In this document: piece after piece, positions 43,436 through 56,200 of the stretch
Numbering within the stretch: the first letter of the stretch is position 1
Layout: every line of letters begins with the position of its first letter
Assembly (NCBI GenBank): GCA_047495785.1
Contig: JBLDXI010000020.1
Location: 868,001 to 932,000 of the forward strand
DNA length: 64,000 nucleotides
Direction: 5' to 3'
DNA from: Lepidodermella squamata
Taxonomy: Eukaryota; Gastrotricha
Position numbers and translations under genes: made by a program
Notes under the pieces: model-generated
The model's database searches: none
What the model saw: only the letters and a program-made list of their open reading frames with translations
What the model was told of the DNA's origin: nothing

Positions 43436-45015
43436 ATGAACCGATTTTCGCCGAGTTTTCGCCGTTCCCTGCTCGCCGAACTTGCCGTGCTGTTCGCCTT
43501 CCTATTTCCCGATGCTGTGTCACTAGATGTAGCGGAAAGTACGACGCAAAAACCGGCTCAATACGGCCTTAACCAGCGCCTGCTTGTTGTATCGTTCGAT
43601 GGCTTTCGGCAAATGTACTTTGAAAACCGGTTCCTGCCATGGTTTAATTACTTCAAGCAACAAGGCGTCTACTCCGACACGGTTCAAAGCATCTTCCCCA
43701 GTAAGCGAAATTTCATAATATTTCAAATCCAACTTAATATTGGTTTAATTAGGTGAAACATTTCCTAACCATTTTGCAATCGTGACTGGCATGTATTCGG
43801 AAAGTCACGGCGTTGTTGGCAATAACATGTACGATATGGAAATGAACGCGACTTTTACGAAAAATGACAACAGCCCATTTTGGTGGGCGCAGAAAACCGA
43901 ACCCATCTGGGTAACAGCCGTTCGGCAAAACATCATCACCTCCGTGACATTTTGGCCCGGTTCGGCGGTTAAATACCCACCGCATGATTATACACCCACG
44001 TTTTACCGGCCTATTTACGACGTGACAGTCCCGGCTGAGCAGCGTATCGACGAGGTGATTGACCGGTTTTTGAACGACAAGGTCCACCTGGCGTTTCTCT
44101 ACTACAACCAGCCTGATAGCGATGGCCATCAATATGGGGCTGGGTCGAATAACGTCAACGATCGATTGATGCAGGTCGACTGGTATCTGTCTTATTTGTT
44201 GAAAAAATTAGATGACAACGGCCTCGGCAAAGATGTTCTCAATGTGGTTTTATGTGCTGATCATGGTTCGTTTAATTGATTTTTCGAGGCTGAGTGAATT
44301 TAAATTTAAATTTAGGTATGACCAATTTGACCAATCCGATATTTCTAGAGGACTTTGTATCTGTTGACGATATTGAAAGGGTGAGTTGAAATCCTGATTT
44401 TTTTCATTTTTATTTGATTTTTTTCATTTAGGTCCCAGCAGCTGGACCTGTCGTGAATATTCAGCCTAAACCGGGGAAAATCGACTCAGTTTACGATACT
44501 TTGTTAACGGCCTCTCAGAGTGGTCAGCCTTTTAAAGTCTATCGCAAAAAAGAAGTTCCTTACGAATTTCACTACTCGAATAACGATAGAGTCTACGACA
44601 TTGTCGTTATTTGCGAGCTTGGGACCTATATGAAATGGGTATAAATTGATAATTTCAAGAATTTTGACATTTAAGGTACTTTTCCTTTCAGTTGAGACCA
44701 GGAACAAAAGTTGTAGGCGTTCACGGTTACGATCCTAAATACAGCCAAATGCGGCCTATGTTCATGGCCCGGGGTCCAGCGTTTAAAAAGAACGCGTACC
44801 GGGCTAAGAACGTTTTCGAAACGAAGGACATCTACGCCATAATCGCTCATGTAGCCGGCGTGAAGCCGCTGGCAACCAACGCCTCGCTCGAACTCGTCAC
44901 CGATATTTTCGACCCGAACGCATCGCCAATGACCAGCGCCAAATCAGTGCCAATAGCCTCTCTTTCACTATGTTCATCAGCCCTCCTCGCAATACTAGCC
45001 ATTTCGAAGCTATGA
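43436..45015 (+). CDS. Ectonucleotide pyrophosphatase/phosphodiesterase (ENPP family), probably GPI-anchored
   Basis: Five exons: 43436-43700, 43753-44265, 44316-44380, 44432-44638 and 44692-45015, 457 residues. It belongs to the alkaline-phosphatase-like phosphodiesterases, which hydrolyse nucleotide or choline phosphodiesters outside the cell using two zinc ions. Seen: signal peptide (AELAVLFAFLFPDAVS), metal Asp in SFDGFR (D55), nucleophile Thr in SETFPNHF (T91), QPDSDGHQYG, LCADHGM and HGYDP. The family member is the compact type without somatomedin-B or nuclease-like domains, as in ENPP4-7. The hydrophobic C-terminus after a small-residue region (ASLSLCSSALLAILAISKL) suggests a GPI anchor. 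Introns are 49-53 bp. Which ENPP subtype and substrate cannot be decided by eye. Confidence 0.88.
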
Positions 45016-45400
45016 AATTTATTATATCATAGTTATATCGAAATTCGTCAAATCACTGCCAAGACCTCGGAGTGGGGTAACTAGGCCGGAAAAATCGGTC
45101 AAGTTACCCCATTCCTCGGCGCATCGCTTTAACAAATTTTTGTTCGATTTTACGTATAAAGACCAAAACAGCAAAAATCCAGTGTTTCTCGCGCGCTATT
45201 TTTATTATGTATTTATATGTCAATATTTCTCTGCAGATATTGTTGTCATCTGCTTCCGTTATATTAACAATCTTCACTTTTGTCAGGTGAAATCTGGTCA
45301 GATCATGTTGGGATTAAATTAAATACAATGATGTCGTCTTATATGTAAGTATGTGTATAAAGAACGCGGTTGAAAATAAAAGTAATTTTTTTAAGGTGGT
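45016..45400. other. Intergenic between convergent genes
   Basis: 385 bp between the ENPP stop and the receptor stop, containing an inverted pair aactaggccgg...gttacccca near 45070-45110 (ggggtaact / agttacccc). No gene. Confidence 0.4.
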
Positions 45401-47176
45401 TCATGACCAATTTCCACTTGCAATCGCTACACTTATTGCGTAACATAGGATAGCTAGGTAAGCAATCGAAGCCAAGATAAGGGCTGTTAAATCAATTAAA
45501 CGGCTTAGCGATATAGAAACCGGGCGGCTATCATAAGGAGCAGATTTACTACTATAGGTCATGTAATTAAGGTAGATTTTACGGTCGAACACCTTGCGCC
45601 ACGTTCTAGCGTAGCCGCAGCTGATTAGGAAATACAGGGTGCATACGAGTGAGAAAATAAGTTGATGATAGATGAATTCGCTTAGGAAACTGAGTTTCGG
45701 CTTAGATGGCACATGGCTCAGCACCTCGCCCAACATAAAAGTCATAGATAGCATGATAGTCATAGCGAACATAGGTCGATCAGGGATGTGAGGTGCCATA
45801 GAAAAGGCGACAAGTTCCAGAAAACTCAAACATAAACACGGTACTATCAAATTTTTGACGTAGAAATTAGGTTTTCGGCGAAAAGTGATCGCAGCCCGGG
45901 CATAGCTTCGGTTATGGTTGTCGAGTAGCATCAGGCCAGTTTCAGCCTCGGTACTGTCGGCCAGCAGCTCCCAATTATCGTCGAAACGAACGAGTTTTTT
46001 CGTGACCTCGAAATCAACGTGAGAAAACCGAGCCGCCTTCGAATTTTCGTGCATCAAAAAAATAATTTCGCATTCTTGCTATATAATAAAAAAAATCTCA
46101 TTACGTTTGAAAAATGAAAAAAATGGGTGTGCCAAGTGCGCACCCTAAATTTAGGGTTCCAGCACTAAATTTGAGACTCCAGCACTAGATCTCCCCTGAA
46201 TATGGTTTGTCGAATTTCTAGTCTTCACTAGAATCTCAAATTTTTTGTCATCATGGACCTATGAACGGTCAGTTTACGAATTATACTTCATCCTATGCAG
46301 CCGATATCGATTCCAAGTATCGATTTTACAAATCAGTGATTTTCTCGATATCAGCTGTCTTGGAGCCCAACTTAAACAATTTTTCTATGTAGCTTAGGGC
46401 ACCATGTAGCTAGAATACAAATCCTGGGATCCTATAGGAAGGCATCAGTATCGATCAAAAACCGAAAACGCAGAAATCGCAAAGAATTTGAAAAATGTAG
46501 TGCCAGGACGGTCAAATTTAGTGCTGGAACCTCATTTTCAGTGGTGGAAATATTTTGACCCACAAAAAATTTACCTCATCGAAGGGAAAAGTTTCGAAAT
46601 CTTCGTCACACGTGGAGAAAAACGAGCCGAATCGCTGCCACGTGAATTGAAGTGATTCGTTGCGTAGCAGTCTTACGAAAAATCGACTCGTGAAGCCGTC
46701 TGTCATGCCGAAATTCTGCGGCGTGTTTTTGTGCGTGATATGGGGCTTCCAAAAGTGGTCTTCATTAAGGTAGAACAGCGTTTGCTGGGCCACGTGGAAG
46801 TTGCTACACGGCACCTCCCAAATGAACCGAACAGCCCCAGCTAGGGTGAACGTTTCTATAGTCGAATCGAGCTTAAAAAAGATAATTCAAGATTTTTAAA
46901 TAAGCTGTAACCTTGAACGTCATTGATTTCGTAAAGCTGTTCCGGTTGTAGGCGAACTGCTACCCGAGTTTCGTTGCAATGCAGGTTATTTTCAGCCGCG
47001 CCTATGCACGTTGGCGTGTAAGATTCAGGCGATAAATGCGAGCAATTCGCCAGCAATTCAATCGCATGGCGTTTAGTTAAATAATCAATTTTGTGCAAAT
47101 GATGCTCGATTTCCTGGGCGATGACTTGGTTCAGAGCAATACACCAAGCCAGGCCGAAAAAATTACCGAAATTCAT
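45401..47176 (-). CDS. Cys-loop ligand-gated ion channel subunit 1
   Basis: Exons 47176-46912, 46855-46575 and 46078-45401, 407 residues. The product is a pentameric receptor subunit: signal peptide, extracellular domain, Cys loop CDEDFETFPFDEQEC (C-x13-C, spanning the exon 2/3 junction), then four membrane helices (M1 LIVPCLCLSFLELVAFSM; M2 about DRPMFAMTIMLSMTFMLGEV). The M3-M4 loop is short (about 45 residues). The YxCC pair of acetylcholine alpha subunits is absent, and the M1-M2 linker (HIPDRP) shows neither the PAR motif of anion channels nor the usual GEK of cation channels, so ligand and ion cannot be called. It is a tandem paralogue of the next gene. Intron 2 contains a MITE. Confidence 0.85.
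46124..46531. mobile_element. MITE family 1, copy 2 (intact ends)
   Basis: ggttccagcactaaatttga (46155-46174) is perfectly inverted at 46512-46531: 20-bp terminal repeats, 377 bp apart end to end. The word gggtgtgccaagtgcgcacc just outside (from 46125) is shared with copy 1, so the historical unit may extend further left. It lies in intron 2 of the receptor gene. Non-coding. Confidence 0.8.
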
Positions 47177-47386
47177 CGAAATGCAGGAATTACCAGAATG
47201 AAAGAGTGCAACCTTATTAGGGGCTAGACACGATTAATGATTTCCCATAAATTTTTTACAACCGATTATCTTAGGACCAAAATCATCGTCGATTAAAACC
47301 GGGACTTTTTCATCTCAGACAAGTAATAAAGTTCGAACCGTCTTTTTGCCGTAGTTGTTTGCCAATACCAGAAAGGTAATAAAATT

Positions 47387-47930
47387 TGACCGTTGACAAG
47401 TGAAAAGTGGGGTTTGGCGAATTTTCTGTACAAGTCGCAAAAAAGGGATGATTCTTAGCTTCCAAGATGTTCTTGCGCCGTTTTTCTTGAGGATTCTGAA
47501 TATTCAAATTTCAGACCTCTAGGAGACTCCCATCCTCCTTAAAAGATGGGAAAGTCTTTCAAAATCACGCCGAAAAGTTTATCGATTTAGTTGTTAGTTT
47601 GACGTGGAGCCATTAGCTTAATTCCACCGAAATTGTTGAATATCTAGCAAGATTCCTCACCTCCCCAAAAAATATATACTGCGCATAAGAAAATTAGATC
47701 AAAATATTTATTGCGCGACGCTTAATAATTGATGCAATAAAAAACTCACTTTTTAAGCGCGCATTTTTCGAAATTGAACGTAAACTTCAAAGCCCCATAT
47801 CTCAGCCAGCCTGATGACTATCAACCTCTTTTTGGTATCGTTCGACTCCTCCGTTCATTGACCTTGACATGGCATCAATTTCTCAGAACGTCAGAAATTT
47901 CGCCAACCCCAACTTTTCACCGCAATTGTT
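47387..47930. mobile_element. MITE family 2, copy B
   Basis: Left tgaccgttgacaagtgaaaa and right cgccaaccccaacttttcac are inverted relatives. Interior words caaagccccatatctcagcc, attgatgcaataaaaaactc and cttgaggattctgaa match copies A and C, in reverse orientation relative to them. It fills the gap between the two receptor genes, and its right end lies within 20 bp of the stop of subunit 2. Confidence 0.65.
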
Positions 47931-47948
47931 TTTATTTCGATTTCGATT

Positions 47949-49133
47949 TCACCACAGCATAGATTTTTCTAGCTCTACCATCGTCATTAAAGCCGAGCCA
48001 ATTATTCCGAAATAGGCAATGATGAAAAGTATAAGAAATATAATGTCAATAAAACGTTGGATAGAAATCGGCAGATTTATCAGTGATTTGAAGCTCAGCG
48101 GCATTCGAAATTTCTCCTTCCACGTCATTGAATAGCCGCAGCTTATGATGAAATAAACGCAGGATGAAAACGCGAACAGCAGACATAAATCGGTGAGTTC
48201 AACCAGAAAAACGCGCTGACTCTTCGGCGGGACGCTGCTCATTATTTGACTCTGAACCAGGGTTAGGGCTAGCAGAATAGTCACGGCAAACATCGGCCGG
48301 TCCGGGACAGGTGGCGGCATAGCGAAGGAGACGATTTCAAGCGCTGATAGACAGCAGCAAGGTATCATCAAATGGTAGATGTAGTGATTGGGGACTCGCT
48401 GTAGTGTAAGGCTGAAAGCTGCCACGCTTCGATTATTCCCGTCTATTGCAGCGGCGGAGAGAGTGATCGAATGATTCGCCACAACCCAATTATCTTTCGA
48501 TGTCTTGAATTTATTGCTCATTATCAACGTCGCCGAAGTAAAATTGGCGGCTTCGACGCGTTCTTGCATCAAAAATACAATAGTACATCGCTGCCGATCG
48601 AATGGGAAGTATTTGAAGTCCATTTCGCATAGAGATAGGAATGACCCATATAAGCTCCAGTTGAACTCGACTGAACTCGAACCGGCCGTTTCTTTCATCA
48701 GGAATCTAGTGGCAAAGTTTTGCGATATATCAAAATTACTCAGAGTATTTTGGTGATTTATAGTCGGCTTCCAGAATAAATTATTGTCTATATTGAGGGC
48801 ACGCGAAAAAGCGGCCTGATATGATGGTGAGCTACATTCGCTGAACCAAATAAAGCGTAAGGACGCTGATATGACGAAGGTTTCATCAAGATCGTTGACT
48901 TCCTCCAAATGTTCAGGTTGAAAGGCAATTGATACGTTTGTTTGAGTGCAATTTCCCGTGCGGTTGTAGCCTCGTATACAGGATGGGACGTAAATTTCAG
49001 GTGAGAAATTGTCACATTCCTCCAAAATTCGAGCCTGGTTTTGTCTGACCAAGATCTCAAGATCATTTAATGGAGCCGCGAATGGCGGGCTAACGCTTAG
49101 AATAATAAAAGTTAATGAAAGGAAATTCGCCAT
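47949..49133 (-). CDS. Cys-loop ligand-gated ion channel subunit 2
   Basis: Single exon, 394 residues. Signal peptide FLSLTFIILSVSPPFA; extracellular domain with Cys loop CEMDFKYFPFDRQRC; M1 after YIYHLMIPCCCLSALEIVSF; M2 around DRPMFAVTILLALTLVQSQI; M3 and, after a short loop, M4 (IIFLILFIIAYFGIIGSAL). It aligns along its length with subunit 1 (NDLDETFVISASLRFIW with NDVQETFTLAGAVRFIW) but has no introns, whereas subunit 1 has two. No YxCC loop-C pair is seen, so it is not a classical nicotinic alpha. Ligand unknown. Likely a neuronal or sensory membrane receptor. Confidence 0.87.
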   Translation of the reverse strand: MANFLSLTFIILSVSPPFAAPLNDLEILVRQNQARILEECDNFSPEIYVPSCIRGYNRTGNCTQTNVSIAFQPEHLEEVNDLDETFVISASLRFIWFSECSSPSYQAAFSRALNIDNNLFWKPTINHQNTLSNFDISQNFATRFLMKETAGSSSVEFNWSLYGSFLSLCEMDFKYFPFDRQRCTIVFLMQERVEAANFTSATLIMSNKFKTSKDNWVVANHSITLSAAAIDGNNRSVAAFSLTLQRVPNHYIYHLMIPCCCLSALEIVSFAMPPPVPDRPMFAVTILLALTLVQSQIMSSVPPKSQRVFLVELTDLCLLFAFSSCVYFIISCGYSMTWKEKFRMPLSFKSLINLPISIQRFIDIIFLILFIIAYFGIIGSALMTMVELEKSMLW

Positions 49134-49886
49134 TATACGATGAAAGTTTCCTTACTTCAAGACACAATACTCTCCTCATCCTCCTCAAATATTTTGTATC
49201 AGGTAAATGTTTAATCGGGTATGTACCGATGCCGTTTATTTGTTCAACAACAATCGCTCTTGTTTGCCAAAACGAGCCAATTTACCGACCGATTGAGAAA
49301 AAAACTGGGTTTAATCAGTGGCTTTTCGTTTATTCCGCCCAATCACTTCAAAATGCATCAATCAATGCAGCAAAAATAAGTTCAGGGTCATGTAGTTTTT
49401 TTCACTCATCATCATCAGATATAATATGCAACAATAACATGTTGTTCGCAGTGTCGACGAATTATTTCTCGAATAAATCATAAAATTTAGCGCATTTTAA
49501 TAGACACAGAGAGAAAAAAGATAAACTTTGTATAACAAATAATTTGCCATCGCAAAAATTTACAAGGCTGAAAAATGTATATAATAAGGAAATATAATAA
49601 TGTGTAGCCGAGGTTACGCAGTCGCCATTCGGAGGACACAAGTAATTAAAACTTCAGCGCAGTTTTTTTTCAACTCGAGGTCGCTTTTTCGGAGATATAA
49701 TAATATTATAGAAACGTTGGCCGTGTACACACGTAATTAATAGCCTAATCACCAGGTCGCGATTTTCAATATTATATAAGACAACGATTGCGATTGGTTG
49801 CGACAATAATAACGATATACGCGATTTTTTTCAGAGAAAGAAGTAGAAAGCACGGTGCGCTGTAATTTTTTTCCCAGTAAGAGCGG
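49134..49886. other. Intergenic between receptor and SK channel genes
   Basis: 753 bp, AT-rich. Upstream region of receptor subunit 2 and downstream region of the SK channel. Nothing further recognised. Confidence 0.4.
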
Positions 49887-52800
49887 TCACAATTTGCTCT
49901 CGCTCTTCTTAACGATAGGCGCCAGGGCGCTGGATGCTGTGTCACCCTGTTGTTCGAGGCCCTGCACCGAGCCGCCTAAAGTCGCCGGTTTAGGCTGCGT
50001 CGACGCGGCGCTCGACGATATCGACATGGAGGAGCTGCCAGAAAGCGCGGTGGTCGCGGGCGTGCGCGCCCGTATCGACGATGAATCATCGCTCTGATCA
50101 CCCCCGCCTGCCGTCTCCTTACTAGCGCTGCTTGTTCGATGGTGGCACTGCGACGCCGGTTCGTGGGCGCTGGCGGCGCGTTGAGAAGCGAAAGCTGTCC
50201 GCGAGTTGGGCGCGACTTGAATCACAGTTTGAACGCTGGCGCCGCGGCTCAACTCCGGCCGCTGCGATGAATCTTCGGCGTGGTCGGCTGATTGATGAAT
50301 TTTCGCCGCGCCGAGATTGCGCCGCAGCCAAGACGGGTCGACGAATTTTGTCGAATCCGCCGTAGACATCCGCTGGAAATCTGGCGGTGAAACTAGTGAA
50401 ACAGTCGTTGGGACTACGTCAAGAGACGGAGAGGAGAAATCAAAAGACGACTGCTGCAGGTGTTGCCCAGCAAATAATTGATGATCACTCGAGCGGAGTT
50501 GAAGTAGCTGAAGCTGCAGGTGTTGCGTTGCCTGGGAAGCAGCGGTTGCCTCGCGAAAATCAGCCATCATTTGAAGCAGGCCCGACTGAATGCTGAGCAG
50601 GTGAGCTTTCACCTCCAACACGTCCTTCTCGACGGAATCCATCCGCCGCTGTATCGTCTCCATGCTGTCGACCGTCACGCCTCGAGCCTCGACTACAGCG
50701 TCCGAAATGCCCATGAGAACTTTCGGAAAATCAACAAGATTGTGGCACTGCTCGGCGATTTTTCGCTGCTCAAGTTTCACTTTCCTCAGGCTATTAAAAT
50801 AAATTTAACAAAAAATTCCACCTTAATAAAAAAATTACTTTTTAATTGCAGCGAGAAATTTGCGCTGATGTTCGCGAATTTTCGCGCTACTTGGCCGCTG
50901 TACAAGTTTTGAGTACTTGAAAATTAGCCAAGTTTCACGCAGGACATTCGCGGCCGAGTCTTTCAGCTGAAAATGACATTTCATTATTAAAAAATAGTTG
51001 ATTTTAAAGTTGTTACCCTTTTCGAAAGTTGCGTATTCATCATGAAATTGTGGACGTGTTTCTCGGACCGCGTTAGCTCTAGCTTTCGCGCAACAACCGC
51101 AACAACGAGAGCCGTACAACCGGCGCCCATAAAGCCGCTGAAAACAGCGACTGTTCGCCCGCAGTACGTCTCAGGCGCGAAATCGCCGTAGCCGACGGCT
51201 AGGAAAGTTATCGACACCAGCCACATAGAATTCAGCAAGTTGTAGTAGGCAGGATTATGAGCTCTAAAAAAAGAACGGGGTTAATTTTTGCAAAATTGAT
51301 GGCTAGCCTTTGAACTAACGTTTCGCAAACTCTTAGGATCCAACTGCCGATGATGAACATGGTGAGGATGAAGGTCATGAGCACGGTGCCTGGGCACATG
51401 GTCATGAGCGTTTTGAGCACAAATCGCGCGTTGAACGTGATACGGTTCAGCGCGCCAATCGAGCGTGACGACGCGTCGGTGAACAGCCGGCTGTGAAGCA
51501 ACAACAACCGGGCGAGCAGGTACAGGCGTAGGAACATGGGCACGCCGAGCACGACGTCGAGCGAGACGCGTACTTCTTTAACGGCGCTGTCGCTTATCGC
51601 GTACATTTTGATGTTCCAATCGACGGGCAGTGGGTGCACTAAGCAGATGGACATTTCGGCGAGGATGCGCAAAACGCGCAGCGGCGACACGGCTATGCGC
51701 CAGTCGTCCACCGAGTTGTCCACCTTGAAAATCTCTATCTCGATATAGTGGTAGTAGAGCAGCAGTCCGATCAGGACGAGAGTCGACAGAGAAACAACGG
51801 ATTTTAAGAAAATTGAGCAGAATTCCGTCTACAGAGGGGAAAAATAAAAAAATAGATGAAAAATAGGTTAAAAAATCGCACGCGTATTCCCTTTTTTCTA
51901 CCTGGCAAAAAATGTGATTTATGACTGACCGACAGATCTTACTTTGGACTGTCAGTTTTCGAGCTATTAAAAATGCATTCGTTATATTACCTGGGATAAT
52001 AAGAGGCAAAATTAAAAAATTAAAAAAATTGTAGGGTGAATTATAGTGAAAAAAAAGAAAAAAGCCAGATTCTCGACATTTAGTGCCGTAAGCTCAATTT
52101 TAGTGATAAAAGCATGTTGACCTTACCAAATTAGTTATATAATGAAGCATTAAACAGGCGATGACTTCGAAATTGGAAAATAGTTATAGCACTAGTCACG
52201 CCTGGGTGAATTTTGATTAATTTTGTAGTCAATTTTAAGAACCTCGCCCCAAATGTTATGGTATATCAATCTGAAGGATGAGAATGAGATCTTGGTTTAG
52301 GATCGAACTTTCCATGTTGGGACCTTTTATAAACAGAACATCTTTTAGCGGAACCAAATTTGCATTTTGCGGAACCCAAGTCGAAATATGCCAAGAGTCA
52401 TTTTTTAATAATTCTACGAATTTTAGGCGAAGCATGAGTTTTGAATTTGTCTTATTACGCTGAATATATTAGAGTCTTATATATTACGCTGAATTTACCG
52501 CTAATTTTTTTCAGAATTATTGCGGTCAATCTGGACCCGCAAGAAATATCCGAAAAATTAGTTGAGGATACTAGAACATTCCAAACTTTGGTTCCGGGAA
52601 AAAAAGGTCCCTTAAAAAATTCAAAAATTTCTTCCAAATTTCCCGCGGACGTAGAATCATTAGAAAAAAGAAAAAAATTATGTTGTATTTACTTTAAATT
52701 ATTTTAAAAATTGTAAATAAAATGGCTCACCTTGGAACAGACATTTGCCATGGAGAGTTCCGTTTCTAATACCATGATGGCTATACCGATGAGCGCGACA

Positions 52801-53216
52801 ATAGTCGAATAGTCAGCCATGAGCCGGCGTTTGTTGTGCAAACTCCGCCGCCACCCCAACTTGTACCGCGTATTCAACCGGTCGTCCTCGAAGCCGCCGG
52901 CACTTGCGCCCGACCGCGGCGAGTACGGCGGCGATTTAACGCCCGTCGTCGGCTTATTCGCCTCGACGGCGACGAGGGGCAGCTGCTCGGTGGGCTTCTT
53001 GGACGCGACGCCGCCGCTGGCTGCCGGCGACGGCTGGTCGGCGGAGGCGGAGCGGCCGGACACGCCGACGCCTGGGATGCAGGAATGTTTGCGCGAACCG
53101 GACGGCATCGGGTCGGCGTAGATGCGGTTCAACTCGAGCGCCAAGTCGTTGCTACCACCGGCGCCCACCTCGCCGCCGTCCGACGACGGCAGCAGCGAGG
53201 CACGAGCCGCGAACAT
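49887..53216 (-). CDS. Small-conductance calcium-activated potassium channel (SK, KCNN-type)
   Basis: Five exons: 53216-52731, 51828-51320, 51263-51017, 50966-50839 and 50790-49887, 757 residues from the first in-frame ATG. S1 follows [16 protein letters not shown]2-S3 include [14 protein letters not shown]; the S4-S5 region has [20 protein letters not shown]; the selectivity filter is in [20 protein letters not shown]6 has [19 protein letters not shown]. The calmodulin-binding domain is nearly invariant ([48 protein letters not shown]). Calcium-calmodulin opens the channel, giving after-hyperpolarisation in excitable cells. N-terminal (Ser/Pro/Gly) and C-terminal (Gln/Ser/Ala) tails are low-complexity; the C-tail of about 240 residues is long. 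The frame is open upstream of the chosen Met, so a further 5' exon is possible. Confidence 0.93.
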
Positions 53217-56200
53217 GAGCGCTCGACACAAGCAGATGAACCTTGAAGTTAAAACAGCAATTCGGTCAAGAGCGTTATTCGCCGTTCGTTTTCGATACAG
53301 TATTATGTGGAAATAATGTATTATATCACACGCCGGCGTTCATAATTGAAAAAGGAAATAAATGCGGAAAAAGTTCATCGAGGCGGGCCGCTGGGCTAGA
53401 AAACGAGCGCTGGTCCCCCTAGTCCCGCGGGAGACCGGGGTGAATATTTTATTATCGCCGATTGATGGGATGAGGCGCGGCAAAAAATTCCTATTTTTTT
53501 CTGTTAATGATGATGATTTCTGATGAGAAAATTTTTCGCCGCACTGAGAAAACTTTGTTAAATAATAAAATAATGATTATGATGGCGCGCTCGCGAGTGT
53601 AAATCGTCTCTCAGTGGTAAAGACGCGCCGCCGCTTGTCTTTTGTCAGCAACGGGCCATGTCGCGTATCAACATGTTTTCGCAATATGTAATAATTTTCG
53701 CATTTGCCGGTTTAATACGCGCGGCTGTTTGATGAAAGACACCACCAACCCGCAGGAGGCAAAAAATCGCAAAAAATCAATGGCCCCGCGCCTGTGATTT
53801 AGCGTCGTGTGCAGTATACAGCGTGAGCACACAAGCCGGCCTCGTCGGCCGCTCGCGAGCAAATACCCCCTTTATTATTAGTTTTTCGACTTTTGTGGGC
53901 AACACGGCTAGCGATAAAAAAAACCAACCAGAGCGCGCGCCCACGCTGCCGGAACAAAAAATCGCAACAGTGCGCGCGACGAGGGGGTCTCTGCGGTCAA
54001 GTGGAACGACATACTTAATAATGGTCGTTCCGCAGCTCGAGGGAGAGTCGCGCGACACATTATTATTACAAAACGCGCAAATGACATGTAATGATAATTA
54101 TTCGGGGTAAAACTCACCATTTTTAAATACGTAAATATCATCAAGTCAATCAATCGTTTTTTTTCCTCCGCCTCTCTCCGCGATTTTTCTGTAGTAACAA
54201 TTATAATAATATTGAAGTAAACTCCTTCTCAGCAATCAGCCGCAGTTTGGTGTTAAGTGATAAATATATATAATATAAGATTGCTGATATAAAGTGAATC
54301 CTAATAAGGGGAAAAATCAAGAGGAAATATTATGTTTGAAGATGCTAATTAAGGTTGACGTTTATAAAGAGGACATTGCGTAATTCACGGAATATTGCCG
54401 AGGATGCGCTCCGCTGGGTTGAGGATGATGGCTGAAATGTATCGATAATTACACGCGCCGTCCATTTTTGATTTATCGGCAAATGTGTAGGGTATATCGG
54501 TATATAAGTCGCAGTTTGTTGCAAGCCCCCATCTATACTGGGCGGTTTTTTCCCCCCAATCTACCTACCTCAAAAGGTGTTGAGGCAACGAAAAAATGTA
54601 GAAGAAAAAAAAATCTGGTAATTCTACACACATAAGCGAGCGCAGACGAATCGAACAAAACGGTTCGATCGTGATGATAATAATAAAAGGCGGATGCGGC
54701 TTGAGCAAACGATGCGCTACTTGCTTCAATGCCGCGATCTATCAAACACGATGTATTACGCGAATGAATACAGTGTACAGGCGCGGCGGACGGCGGTGAT
54801 TATCGCAAGCAAGCAAGCAAGTTCTTCGCTAGCTGCTGCCCCGGCTTCAACGCACAGCTCGAAGGAGTACATCCAAGGCACCGCAGTGTAATAAGAGAGA
54901 GCGAGAGAGGGCGAGCAAAGCTGTGATTATTATATAGCCCACGACTCGTGAAAATAAGCTATAGATATAATAAAATCGCGGGCGAGGCTAACTTGCTGCT
55001 GCTGCGCCTTCTTATGATGCACATGCGTGTGTGTCTGTGTATTTTTCTAACCGCTTTTCGCACACACTTTTTTCTAGGCCGCCGCAACAACGCAACATTA
55101 GGAGCCGCCGCCCCCGAAACACCGGGACTATCTAGGCATGTGTTACAGCGGCACCTATTCGCACTTGCGGTTAATAATCGGGCGCGAAAATTCGACGCTT
55201 ACCTATACATGGTTTGATAACAAATTCATCGCTCATTTTCGATGAGTGATAATAAAAAAAAATCGGCAGCAAGTACACTTTGAAAGCCTGCATATTACGT
55301 ATGTACATAGCCTACATATACCGTGGATCTGCGATTGTTTTTCGCTCATCAAAACGGTAACAAATGATTTATTTACGAAGGTGGCGCGCGGCCATGTCAA
55401 AGCTGATATTTGTCATGTAATTCGCTAAGTGAGCATAATACAAAGTGAAACTAGCCGACGCGGCGTTCAAAAATTGATTGTCATACGATGCGCCAAGCTT
55501 CAGCAACTCTAGTATATTATATCGTATAAGGTTGATTTAAAGTCAATTAAAGCGTGAATCGACAGAAATGGGTGATTTTTTTGCGTTGAGTTATCCATTA
55601 AAACACGTGCCTTTACTATATGAGGGCGAGACGGGCGTAGAATTATTATTCGCATGCCGCAGTTTGTCATCATTTCAAACGTATTAATAGGTAATCGATT
55701 TCGCAATATACCTCAGTCTGCGCTATATAATCGGCTCTATTATACCTGGCTTGGCTATATTTTGTAAACTTGAGTTTTCTACATGTCCACGAGCCGACGA
55801 GACGCGCTGTGTCTGCGAATTTGCGATGGAATATGACTTATCGTAGCTTTTATCGAATTGAAGGTGCGACGGGCGCGGCACATATATACGAAATAAAATT
55901 AGGCCGATCAGTCAGATCTTGAATTATCACGCCGGTTTAAAACTCGGATTATTTAAGAGTGATACGCGAAAAAAGGTAAACAAGCTTCAAAATTAACAAT
56001 GAAATTAAAGAAAAATGCGCCGAGATGTTATTATATATTAATTAAGTAGTCCGCCTTATTTTTTTTTATATAAGATGAACTACGCGTTAATAATTTGTTT
56101 ATAGCAAAATGATATATATAATATCGGCATTATTTTTGACATAAACAAATCGGGCCCATTCTGATATTAATATGACCTGGTTCATGAACGCGCAATTCAT

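Noticed and set aside
52836-53246. Plus-strand Arg/Gly-rich frame opposite the SK N-terminus
   Set aside because: Shadow of a GC-rich coding exon whose minus-strand frame has clear SK homology.
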